Of a DNA stretch of 25,227 nucleotides, positions 7,091 through 14,656 are shown piece by piece; the stretch's first letter is position 1; each line of letters begins with the position of its first letter. The stretch lies in assembly GCA_036961345.1 (NCBI GenBank), contig JBALVT010000041.1, positions 1 through 25,227 on the forward strand, read 5' to 3'. The translations under genes and the position numbers were made by a program. Source of the stretch: JBALVT01 sp036961345 (GTDB taxonomy: Bacteria; Pseudomonadota; Gammaproteobacteria; Pseudomonadales; Halieaceae). Below the pieces are notes generated by a model. It made no database searches and had not been told where the DNA came from. It worked only from the letters and a program-made list of their open reading frames with translations.

Positions 7091-8254
7091 ATGGATTTAT
7101 CTTATACCGAAGAACAGCAGGCATTTCGCCTTGAAGTGCGCGACTGGCTGGCGGCAAATGTGCCCAGGCAAGCACTGCAAAGTTTCGACACCGCCGAGGG
7201 TTTTGCCCAGCACCGTGAATGGGAGGCGACGCTCAATAAAGGCCGTTGGGGCATGGTGACCTGGCCCGAGGCACTGGGCGGTCGAGCCTGTGACCTGATC
7301 GAATGGCTGATTTTTGAGGAGGAGTACTATAAAGCGGGAGCTCCTTTGCGTGTGAACCAAAACGGTATATTCCTTTTGGGCCCAACCCTTATGGAATATG
7401 GCACGGAAGAACAGAAAGCGCGCATTTTGCCCAAAATGGCAAATGGAGAAGAAGTATGGGCCCAGGGTTGGTCCGAGCCTAACGCAGGTTCTGATATGGC
7501 GGCCATTCGTTCTACGGCGGTATTGGAGGGCGATCACTATGTCATTAATGGTCAGAAAACCTGGTCTACCCGTGCGGTTTGGGCCGACTGGTGTTTCTGC
7601 ATGTTTCGCACAGATCCCGAATCTGAACGTCACCGCGGGCTGACGTTTATTCTGGTGCCTCTGGACTCACCGGGCATAACGGTGCGGCCCATTCCACAGC
7701 TTGATGGCCTGCCGGGTTTCGCCGAGATATTTTTTGACGACGTTAAGGTAGCGGTTGAAAACCGTCTGGGCGATGAAGGTGCTGGCTGGAGTGTGGCGAT
7801 GTCCACCGCCGGGTTTGAACGCGGTTTGATGCTGCGCTCTCCGGCGCGCTTCCAGGAAACAGCTCGGCGTCTGGTAGAACTTTACAACGACAACAAAGAG
7901 TCGGCCGAACGTGACCCCGCGGTCAAGGAAGCAGTTCTGCGGGCCTACATGGATGCCGAGAGTTACTGCCTGACAACGTACCAGACGGCGTGTCGTCTTA
8001 CCCAGGGTGGCAAGATAGGCGCTGAATCATCAACCAATAAAATATTCTGGTCCGAGCTTGACCAAAACATGCATGCCACAGCGATGAGTATTCTGGGAGC
8101 GCGAGCAGAGTTGCTGCCTCATGCGCCCGACGCACAGGGGGTTGGATCATGGCTGGACGGTTGGCTGTTTGCACAGTCGGGTCCTATTTACGCCGGGACG
8201 AATGAGATTCAGCGCAACATTATTGCCGAAAGAATGCTGGGAATGCCGAGGTAG
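7091..8254 (+). CDS. acyl-CoA dehydrogenase, catalytic subunit of pair 1
   Basis: This 387-aa FAD-dependent acyl-CoA dehydrogenase resembles FadE30/FadE31-type steroid enzymes. Flavin and substrate motifs are AQGWSEPNAGSDMA (124-137), NGQKTWST (153-160) and the C-terminal YAGTNEIQRNIIAERMLGMPR. In the C-terminal motif the glutamate used by medium-chain enzymes is Ala. A Glu in the helix-G position is present instead (GFERG, E243), as in isovaleryl-CoA dehydrogenase and the catalytic subunits of mycobacterial steroid FadE heterotetramers. The next gene, 3 bases away, encodes a partner without either glutamate, so an alpha2beta2 enzyme is likely. The exact substrate (side-chain thioester or late linear acyl-CoA) cannot be told from sequence. 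Confidence 0.85.
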   Translation: MDLSYTEEQQAFRLEVRDWLAANVPRQALQSFDTAEGFAQHREWEATLNKGRWGMVTWPEALGGRACDLIEWLIFEEEYYKAGAPLRVNQNGIFLLGPTLMEYGTEEQKARILPKMANGEEVWAQGWSEPNAGSDMAAIRSTAVLEGDHYVINGQKTWSTRAVWADWCFCMFRTDPESERHRGLTFILVPLDSPGITVRPIPQLDGLPGFAEIFFDDVKVAVENRLGDEGAGWSVAMSTAGFERGLMLRSPARFQETARRLVELYNDNKESAERDPAVKEAVLRAYMDAESYCLTTYQTACRLTQGGKIGAESSTNKIFWSELDQNMHATAMSILGARAELLPHAPDAQGVGSWLDGWLFAQSGPIYAGTNEIQRNIIAERMLGMPR

Positions 8255-8257
8255 ACC

Positions 8258-9304
8258 ATGGACTTTACATTTAGCGAAGATCAATTGTTATTTCAGGAGT
8301 CGGTTCGCGATTTCCTGGTGAATGAAGTAACCCCCGAGCGTATCAGGGCGAGTTGGGAAACAGACTCTGGGCGGGAATCTGCTCTCTGGCAGCAACTGAC
8401 GGAATTGGGTTTGGTGGGTATGACGGTTCCCGAGGAGTTTGGTGGCCTGGGTATGAGTGAGCTGGATTTTGTTCTATTGGCTCAGGAGTGCGGGTATGTT
8501 GCCCTTCCCGAGCCTCTGGTGCACACCGTGCTGGTGGCGGTGCCCATGCTTAAAGATATCGGCGGAGAACTGGCGAGTACCTGGCTGCCTAAAATAGCCG
8601 CTGGAGAGGCCAAGGTCGTTGTTGGTCTGGAACAGAACCTGTTAGTAGAAGACGCGCATATCGCAGATTTATTGTTGCTGCAAAAAGGTACCGAGCTTTT
8701 TGCCGTTACCGGCGACAACGTTTCACTGCGGCACAACGAATCGATTGATCCCTCGCGCAGGTTGTATGCCGCAGACATTACCGGCGATGCCCAGAGTGTT
8801 GCGAGCGGAGCGGATGCTAAAAAAATAATCGGTGCGGCCTTAAATCGGGGGGCTTTGGGCTGTGCGGCTCAAGCACTTGGCCTGACTCAGCGAATGATAG
8901 ATTTGTCTGTCGCTTACACCAGCGATCGCAAGCAGTTTGGCAAACCCATAGGCTCTTTTCAGGCGGTGAAACACCTGATGTCGAACATAGCGGTTAAGCT
9001 TGAATATGCCAAGGCCCCGGTTCATCGCGCGGCTTATGCAATCAGTCACGATTCTGGCTCGGCCTCCGATAATGTCTCCCACGCCAAACTGGTGGCCTGT
9101 GAAGCGGGCAATTTGGCGGCGAAAAATTGTGTGCAGGTGCACGGGGCCATGGGATACACCTGGGAGGTTGATCTTCACATCTTTATGAAAAAGGCCTGGG
9201 CGCTCAGTAATACCTGGGGCGATGCTGCATATCACAAGACCCGCGTGGGCAATGCAATATTTTCAGCCGATGCACCACTGGGTGCAGGCGCCACGTTTGC
9301 GTAA
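8258..9304 (+). CDS. acyl-CoA dehydrogenase, non-catalytic partner of pair 1
   Basis: This 348-aa protein has acyl-CoA dehydrogenase fold signatures (MTVPEEFGGLGMSELDF near 56-71, TSDRKQFGKPIGSFQAVKH at 221-239, QVHGAMGYTWEVDLHIF at 293-309). It lacks both possible catalytic glutamates: the helix-G site reads LNRG (N196) and the C-terminal site reads around TWGD. The middle part is shortened and irregular compared with the partner. In mycobacterial steroid FadE heterotetramers such a subunit completes the FAD and substrate sites; the RKQFG...Q...H elements here fit that. It is translationally linked to the upstream catalytic subunit with a 3-base gap. Confidence 0.82.
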   Translation: MDFTFSEDQLLFQESVRDFLVNEVTPERIRASWETDSGRESALWQQLTELGLVGMTVPEEFGGLGMSELDFVLLAQECGYVALPEPLVHTVLVAVPMLKDIGGELASTWLPKIAAGEAKVVVGLEQNLLVEDAHIADLLLLQKGTELFAVTGDNVSLRHNESIDPSRRLYAADITGDAQSVASGADAKKIIGAALNRGALGCAAQALGLTQRMIDLSVAYTSDRKQFGKPIGSFQAVKHLMSNIAVKLEYAKAPVHRAAYAISHDSGSASDNVSHAKLVACEAGNLAAKNCVQVHGAMGYTWEVDLHIFMKKAWALSNTWGDAAYHKTRVGNAIFSADAPLGAGATFA

Positions 9305-9317
9305 CAAATTGAATCAT

Positions 9318-9323
9318 GGAGAG
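9318..9323 (+). promoter_or_regulatory. ribosome binding site deciding the fadA6 start
   Basis: GGAGAG lies seven bases before the ATG at 9331. An in-frame ATG at 9316 lies directly over this site and has no ribosome binding site of its own, so 9331 is preferred. Confidence 0.7.
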
Positions 9324-9330
9324 TAAAAAA

Positions 9331-10479
9331 ATGGCAGATGCCTATATTGTAGATGCAGTGCGTTCACCCACCGGGCGACGCAAAGGCGGCTTGGCCGATG
9401 TCCACGGGGCCGACCTGGGTGCACATGTTTTAAAAACCCTGGTAGAGCGAAATAACATTCCGGACAACGAATACGATGATGTCATGTTTGGTTGTGTCGA
9501 CACCATTGGCCCCTTGGCGGGAGATATTGCGCGTTCCTCCTGGTTGGCTGCGGGATTATCGGAGGAGGTGCCGGGCACCACGATAGATCGCCAATGCGGT
9601 TCGTCGCAGCAGGCTGTGCACTTTGCGGCCCAGGCTATTATGGCCGGTGTCAACGATGTGGTCATTGCCGGTGGTGTACAGACGATGACGCAAATCCCGA
9701 TTTCCTCGGCGATGTTGGCGGCCGTGCCCATGGGTTTTTCAGATCCCTTCTCGGGCAGTCAGGGCTGGGTAGCGCGCTACGGTGATGTACCGGTATCGCA
9801 ATTTAACTCGGCTCAAATGATCGCCGATAAATGGAATATTTCTCGGGAAGAGATGGAGGTCTTTTCTCTTGAGTCACATACTCGTGCTCTAAAGGCGATT
9901 GCAGAGGGTCGTTTTACGCGCGAGATAGCCGCTTTGAACGGTGTCGAAATGGATGAGACCCCTCGCAACTCTTCGTTGGAAAAAATGGCGGAGCTGTTGC
10001 CGCTGCAAGAAGGCGGCACCATTACTGCCGCGGTTTCCAGCCAGACCTGTGACGCATCTTCGGCGATGTTGATAGTCTCCGAGGAAGCTCTCAAGCGTTA
10101 TCAGCTGACGCCGCGTGCGCGTATTGCCCACATGAGTGTGCGAGCGGCTGATCCCATTTGGATGCTGACGGCGCCGATTCCCGCCACCGCCTATGCGCTA
10201 AAAAGATCCGGTATGAAGCTGGAAGATATAGACCTGGTAGAAATCAACGAGGCATTTGCATCGGTTCCCATGGCCTGGTTGAAAGAAACCGGATATCCCA
10301 TTGAGAAAACCAATGTGAATGGTGGTGCTATAGCATTGGGTCACCCATTGGGTGCTACGGGTACCAAATTGATGACCACCTTACTGCATGAACTGGAGCG
10401 AACCGGCGGCAAGTACGGGCTGCAGACCATGTGTGAAGGTGGCGGTCAGGCCAACGTCACTATTATCGAACGTTTGTAA
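9331..10479 (+). CDS. fadA6: FadA6-like thiolase (steroid C/D-ring catabolism)
   Basis: This is a thiolase of 382 aa with the nucleophile Cys89 in DRQCGSSQQ, NEAFA, GHPLGATG and the second cysteine in MCEGGGQAN. DRQCGSSQQA, PISSAM, IPATAYAL and the TMCEGGGQANVTIIERL end closely resemble mycobacterial FadA6. FadA6 cleaves beta-keto CoA thioesters formed after ring opening, and possibly the side-chain thioester. Start: the ATG at 9331 has GGAGAG seven bases upstream; an in-frame ATG at 9316 would add five residues (MESKK). It follows acyl-CoA dehydrogenase pair 1 by 26 bases and precedes an SDR, so dehydrogenase, SDR and thiolase for one beta-oxidation round lie together. Confidence 0.87.
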   Translation: MADAYIVDAVRSPTGRRKGGLADVHGADLGAHVLKTLVERNNIPDNEYDDVMFGCVDTIGPLAGDIARSSWLAAGLSEEVPGTTIDRQCGSSQQAVHFAAQAIMAGVNDVVIAGGVQTMTQIPISSAMLAAVPMGFSDPFSGSQGWVARYGDVPVSQFNSAQMIADKWNISREEMEVFSLESHTRALKAIAEGRFTREIAALNGVEMDETPRNSSLEKMAELLPLQEGGTITAAVSSQTCDASSAMLIVSEEALKRYQLTPRARIAHMSVRAADPIWMLTAPIPATAYALKRSGMKLEDIDLVEINEAFASVPMAWLKETGYPIEKTNVNGGAIALGHPLGATGTKLMTTLLHELERTGGKYGLQTMCEGGGQANVTIIERL

Positions 10480-10535
10480 TCACTGGCGCAGTTCAGTAGG
10501 CCAGCACATCAGTACAGAGTTAAGAGGAACAAAAA

Positions 10536-11423
10536 ATGAGTGGAATATGTGAAGGAAGAGTTGTGATTGTCACCGGTGCCGGTGGTGGTTTAGGCGCGGC
10601 ACACGCCGCAGTGCTGGCCAGTGAGGGTGCCAGTGTCATCGTCAACGATATCAATGAAGAGGCCGCTAAAAGTGTTGTCGCTAAAATTACTGCTTCGGGC
10701 GGCAAGGCGGCGGTCAATACCAGTGATATTACCAATTATGACGATAGCCTGAATGCGGTAAAACAGGCGTTGGAAGAGTTCGGTGATTTGCATGCAGTTG
10801 TAAACAACGCCGGAATCAATCGTGACCGCATGTTTGCATCCATGACCGAGGCCGATTGGGACGCCATTATGGCAGTGCATCTAAAAGGGCATTTCTGCAT
10901 TAGCTCCCATGCCGTGCACTATTGGCGAGGACGTTCAAAAGAGGGCGCCGAAGTAGATGCTCGAATTATCAATACCAGTTCCGGCGCCGGCCTACAGGGT
11001 TCTGTGGGGCAGTCAAACTATGCGGCCGCTAAAGCCGGTATAGCCGCGCTTACCCTGAACCAGGCAGCAGAGCTGGGCCGCTACGGTATTACCGCCAATG
11101 CGATCACTCCGGCGGCCAGAACGGGCATGACTACGGCTGTGGCGGAAATGGCCGAGCGAATGGCAAAGCCCGAAGATGACAGCTTCGATTACTGGGCACC
11201 TGAAAACGTGTCTTCTTTAGTGGCGTGGTTAGCAGCTGCAGAATCTGCCCAGGTTACCGGGCGAGTGTTTGAGGCGGAAGGAGGCAAAATCTCCATTGCC
11301 GATGGTTGGCGCTCTACCGAGGGTGTTGATAAAGGGGCCCGCTGGGAACCGGCTGAAGTCAAAAACGCCATAGAAGAATTATTGGGCAAGGAAGTTCCTG
11401 CGCAGAAGGTATACGGGACCTGA
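10536..11423 (+). CDS. short-chain dehydrogenase, Rv3548c-like
   Basis: This is a 295-aa classical-fold SDR. The cofactor motif TGAGGGLG (residues 13-20), NNAG (90-93), and the catalytic Ser149, Tyr162 and Lys166 (YAAAK) are all present. Asp38 at the end of beta-2 favours NAD(H). The HYWRGRSKEG and DARIINTSSGAGLQGSVGQ stretches and the C-terminal KGARWEP...VYGT tail resemble Rv3548c of the mycobacterial KstR2 regulon and the SDR part of peroxisomal multifunctional enzyme 2. A beta-hydroxyacyl-CoA dehydrogenase role in side-chain or post-ring-opening beta-oxidation is therefore likely, but the substrate is inferred. A ribosome binding site (AAGAGGAA) precedes the ATG. Confidence 0.82.
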   Translation: MSGICEGRVVIVTGAGGGLGAAHAAVLASEGASVIVNDINEEAAKSVVAKITASGGKAAVNTSDITNYDDSLNAVKQALEEFGDLHAVVNNAGINRDRMFASMTEADWDAIMAVHLKGHFCISSHAVHYWRGRSKEGAEVDARIINTSSGAGLQGSVGQSNYAAAKAGIAALTLNQAAELGRYGITANAITPAARTGMTTAVAEMAERMAKPEDDSFDYWAPENVSSLVAWLAAAESAQVTGRVFEAEGGKISIADGWRSTEGVDKGARWEPAEVKNAIEELLGKEVPAQKVYGT

Positions 11424-11444
11424 CAGGTAAAAAGGGCTTCAGTT

Positions 11445-12617
11445 ATGGAATTCAAATTTACAGAAGAACAGGAAATGATCCGCGATACTGCGGCGGCATT
11501 TTTGGCAGAAGTGTCGACCAGTGAGGCGGTTCGCGCCGCAATGGCCACCGAGTCGGGCTATTCGCCAGATTTGTGGAACCGGATCTGCGAAGAAATGTTC
11601 TGGCAGGCAATTCATATACCCGAAGAATATGGCGGCATGGGCTTGGGCTATGTTGAGCTTGTGGCCATGCTGGAGCAAATGGGCAGTCATTTACTGTGCG
11701 CGCCATTTTACTCCAGCGTTTGCCTGGGCGTGAATGCGCTTTTGGTTGCCGGTAATGAGGCGCAAAAATCCCATTACCTGCCCCTGATTACAGCGGGACA
11801 AACCGCTACCTTGGCCTATACCGGCGCTAGCGGCCGCTGGGATGCCGATACCGTCGATGTGGTTTGCGAACCTGTGGGCGAGGGTTTTCGATTAAACGGC
11901 AGTTATCGCTATGTTGTTGATGGGCACACCGCACAGTTGTTAATAGTCGCAGCGCGACTCCCGGGCACGCGAGGTCAAGAGGGCATCACACTATTTGTGC
12001 TTCGCGCCGATACAGCAGGTATCAGCCGGGAATGGCTGCCAACAATGGACCAGACACGAAAACAGGCGCAGCTGACTTTTGATAACGTCTCTGTTGAAGC
12101 CGAGGCATTGATGGGTGAAACCGGGCGGGCCTGGCCGGCACTTGAAAAAATTATTGATCTGGCGACGATAGCGATCGCCGCAGATCAGGTAGGTGGGTCG
12201 CAACGTGTGCTGGACAGCACCGTCGATTTTCTGCAGGAACGTGTTCAGTTTGGTCGTGTGATCGCTTCTTACCAGGCGGTAAAACATAAAGCTGCCGATA
12301 TGATGGTGAAAGTAGAGGCCGGTAGATCGGCAATTTACTACGCTGCCTGTATCGCCGATGAGGCTATGTCCGGCGGAGCGCTGGGCGAAGAATTGGCGGA
12401 AGCGGCAAGCGTTGCCAAGGCCTGGTGTAGCGACGCTTACTTTTTCAATGCCGGAACCGGTCTTCAGTTACATGGTGGCGTGGGTTTTACCGAAGAATAT
12501 GATATTCAGCTGTATTTTAAACGCGCCAAATCAACGGAGACGTTTCTTGGCAATGGTGCCTATCATCGCGAGCGGTTAGCTGCTCGGTTGCTCGATGAGC
12601 AGGAGAGCGCCGCATGA
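11445..12617 (+). CDS. acyl-CoA dehydrogenase, non-catalytic partner of pair 2
   Basis: This 390-aa protein of acyl-CoA dehydrogenase fold shows IPEEYGGMGLGYVELV near residue 65, the RVQFGRVIASYQAVKHKAADM segment and LHGGVGFTEEYDIQLYFKRAK. Neither catalytic glutamate is found: the helix-G region reads IDLATIAIAADQ and the C-terminal site reads FLGNGAYH. It is the apparent counterpart of the 348-aa subunit in pair 1, but here it is encoded before its catalytic partner. Its stop overlaps the next start by 4 bases (ATGA), which supports joint assembly. Known steroid FadE heterotetramers combine one such degenerate subunit with one active subunit. Confidence 0.82.
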   Translation: MEFKFTEEQEMIRDTAAAFLAEVSTSEAVRAAMATESGYSPDLWNRICEEMFWQAIHIPEEYGGMGLGYVELVAMLEQMGSHLLCAPFYSSVCLGVNALLVAGNEAQKSHYLPLITAGQTATLAYTGASGRWDADTVDVVCEPVGEGFRLNGSYRYVVDGHTAQLLIVAARLPGTRGQEGITLFVLRADTAGISREWLPTMDQTRKQAQLTFDNVSVEAEALMGETGRAWPALEKIIDLATIAIAADQVGGSQRVLDSTVDFLQERVQFGRVIASYQAVKHKAADMMVKVEAGRSAIYYAACIADEAMSGGALGEELAEAASVAKAWCSDAYFFNAGTGLQLHGGVGFTEEYDIQLYFKRAKSTETFLGNGAYHRERLAARLLDEQESAA

Positions 12618-13807
12618 AGTTAAGTTTTAGCGCAGAAGACGAATGTTTCCGCGAGGAAATTGCAGCGTGGCTGAAAGACAATCTTTGCGGCGAGTTTGAA
12701 AAAACCAGAGGCCGCGGTGGCCCCGGCGATGAACACATGTTTGTCGAGGAGCGCAAAGCCTGGGAGCGCAAGCTCGCCGAAGGGGGCTGGACGTGCGTGG
12801 GTTGGCCCGAACAATATGGTGGTCGGGGTGCATCGGTAGAGCAGCAGGTTATTTTCAATGAAGAGTATGCCCGCGCTGGTGGACCTGGGCGGATGGGTCA
12901 TATTGGCGAGGGTTTAACGGGGCCGACGCTGATTGCATTCGGCTCTGAAGAACAAAAACAGCGATTTTTGCCGGGTATCGTCAGTGGCGCCGAGCTTTGG
13001 TGTCAGGGTTATTCTGAACCCAGTGCCGGATCAGATCTGGCCAACGTGAAAACCAAAGCGCATTTTGATGAAGATGCAGGTCAGTGGGAAATTACCGGTC
13101 AGAAAGTCTGGACCTCCCTGGCTCACGAGTCGCAGTACTGTTTTGTGATCGCTCGTACCGATCCGCAATCGGTGGGTCAAAAAGGCCTTGGCTTTTTCCT
13201 GGTGGCCATGGATCAGCCCGGTATTGATGTCAGGCCCATTCCCCAGCTAACGGGCACCAGCGAATTCAATGAAGTGTTTTTTGACCAGGCGGTCTGTGGT
13301 GCAGATGATATCGTCGGAGCGCCGGGAGATGGCTGGAAAGTTGCTATGGGCTTACTGGGCTTTGAGCGCGGTGTGTCGACCCTGGGTCAGCAGATGTTAT
13401 TCCAGAATGAATTCAACGACATTATCCGTGCGGCCAAAGCCAATGGCGCGGCCCGCGATCCCGCTATTCGCCAGAGAATAGCCGATGCCCATGTGGGTCT
13501 GAGAATTATGCGCGCCAATAGCATGCGCATGCTTTCTGGTGGCGGTGATGGCAGTTTGCAAAAAGAAGCCATGATCTACAAGTTGTACTGGGCAACCTGG
13601 CATCGCAACCTGGGCAAGCTCGCTATGGATGTGCTGGGTCCTGAAAGTGAAATTCTCGATGGCAAACCCTATGAGCTCAATCGCTTGCAGTCCATGTACC
13701 TCTTTACCCGCTCGGACACTATTTACGGCGGAACGAACCAGATTCAACGAAACATCATCGCCGAGCGAGCGCTCGGTATGCCCCGCGAACCCCGCGGAAA
13801 GAACTAA
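12614..13807 (+). CDS. acyl-CoA dehydrogenase, catalytic subunit of pair 2
   Basis: This 397-aa acyl-CoA dehydrogenase has CQGYSEPSAGSDLANV (130-145), TGQKVWTS (161-168), a helix-G glutamate in GFERG (E251) and the C-terminal YGGTNQIQRNIIAERALGMPR, where the medium-chain glutamate is Gly. It resembles the catalytic subunit of pair 1 in motif layout but is clearly a different paralogue. Substrate assignment among FadE30, FadE31/32 or FadE31/33-like steps is not possible by eye. It starts in a 4-base ATGA overlap with its partner, and ipdF follows after 14 bases. Confidence 0.84.
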   Translation: MKLSFSAEDECFREEIAAWLKDNLCGEFEKTRGRGGPGDEHMFVEERKAWERKLAEGGWTCVGWPEQYGGRGASVEQQVIFNEEYARAGGPGRMGHIGEGLTGPTLIAFGSEEQKQRFLPGIVSGAELWCQGYSEPSAGSDLANVKTKAHFDEDAGQWEITGQKVWTSLAHESQYCFVIARTDPQSVGQKGLGFFLVAMDQPGIDVRPIPQLTGTSEFNEVFFDQAVCGADDIVGAPGDGWKVAMGLLGFERGVSTLGQQMLFQNEFNDIIRAAKANGAARDPAIRQRIADAHVGLRIMRANSMRMLSGGGDGSLQKEAMIYKLYWATWHRNLGKLAMDVLGPESEILDGKPYELNRLQSMYLFTRSDTIYGGTNQIQRNIIAERALGMPREPRGKN

Positions 13808-13821
13808 CAGGAGTAGACACT

Positions 13822-14613
13822 ATGGCCCTTAAAGAACCACCACCCTATGTAAAAGGCCGCAATCTGCTGGAGGGCAGGTCGGTGCTCATTACGGCTGCCG
13901 CGGGAGCCGGTATCGGGTTTGCCGCAGCGACACGTGCGGCCCAGGAGGGTGCTCGGGCCGTAATGATCAGTGATGTGCACGAGGGCCGATTGGCGAAAGC
14001 GATTGAAACGCTGAAATCTGAAACCGGGCTGGATACGGTTTATGGCCGTCTGGCGAATGTTACGATTGAGGATGACGTTCAGGCTTTGATCGATGAGGCT
14101 GAGTCCCTGATGGGCGGCGTTGATGTTCTGATAAACAATGCAGGGCTGGGCGGCACTAAACTACTGGTCGATATGGAAGACGATGAGTGGTCCCGGGTAC
14201 TGGACGTGACGCTTACCGGTACCATGCGTATGACACGGGCCATGCTCAAAAAAATGCAGCCGCGCGGTGCCGGGGTTATTGTGAACAATGCCTCTGTGCT
14301 GGGTTGGCGCGCGCAAAAAGAGCAGTGCCACTATGCTGCGGCCAAGGCCGGGGTCATGGCGCTGACACGTTGTTCTGCGCTTGAGGCGGCGGATCATGGT
14401 GTGCGTATAAACGCTGTGTCACCCTCTATCGCTTTTCATGAATTTCTGAAAAAAACCACGCCGATGGAACTGCTGGAAGAACTTGCCTCCAAGGAGGCTT
14501 TTGGGCGCGCAGCTGAAGTGTGGGAGGTGGCCAACGTTATGATGTTCCTGGCTTCCGACTACTCCAGTTATATGACAGGGGAAATTGTTTCCTGTTCCAG
14601 CCAGCACGCATAA
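13822..14613 (+). CDS. ipdF: IpdF, 5-oxo/5-hydroxy HIP-CoA short-chain dehydrogenase
   Basis: This 263-aa SDR carries the cofactor loop TAAAGAGIG (residues 24-32) rather than the usual TGxxxGxG, NNAG at 105-108 and the catalytic Ser158, Tyr171, Lys175 (YAAAK). The VIVNNASVLGWRAQ and INAVSPSIAFHEFL stretches and the SDYSSYMTGE end are very close to mycobacterial IpdF (Rv3559c), which has the same altered cofactor loop. IpdF interconverts the 5-keto and 5-hydroxy forms of the hydrindane CoA thioester around the side-chain beta-oxidation. It is preceded by an AGGAG ribosome binding site and lies 14 bases after the second acyl-CoA dehydrogenase pair. Confidence 0.88.
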   Translation: MALKEPPPYVKGRNLLEGRSVLITAAAGAGIGFAAATRAAQEGARAVMISDVHEGRLAKAIETLKSETGLDTVYGRLANVTIEDDVQALIDEAESLMGGVDVLINNAGLGGTKLLVDMEDDEWSRVLDVTLTGTMRMTRAMLKKMQPRGAGVIVNNASVLGWRAQKEQCHYAAAKAGVMALTRCSALEAADHGVRINAVSPSIAFHEFLKKTTPMELLEELASKEAFGRAAEVWEVANVMMFLASDYSSYMTGEIVSCSSQHA

Positions 14614-14656
14614 GGTTTCGTGTTAAACAACAAAATTGTGAACAGAGGTCGTTAAA

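Noticed and set aside
7091..8254. Naming this gene fadE30
   Set aside because: Two catalytic acyl-CoA dehydrogenase subunits are present and motifs seen by eye do not decide which corresponds to FadE30, FadE31 or another FadE.
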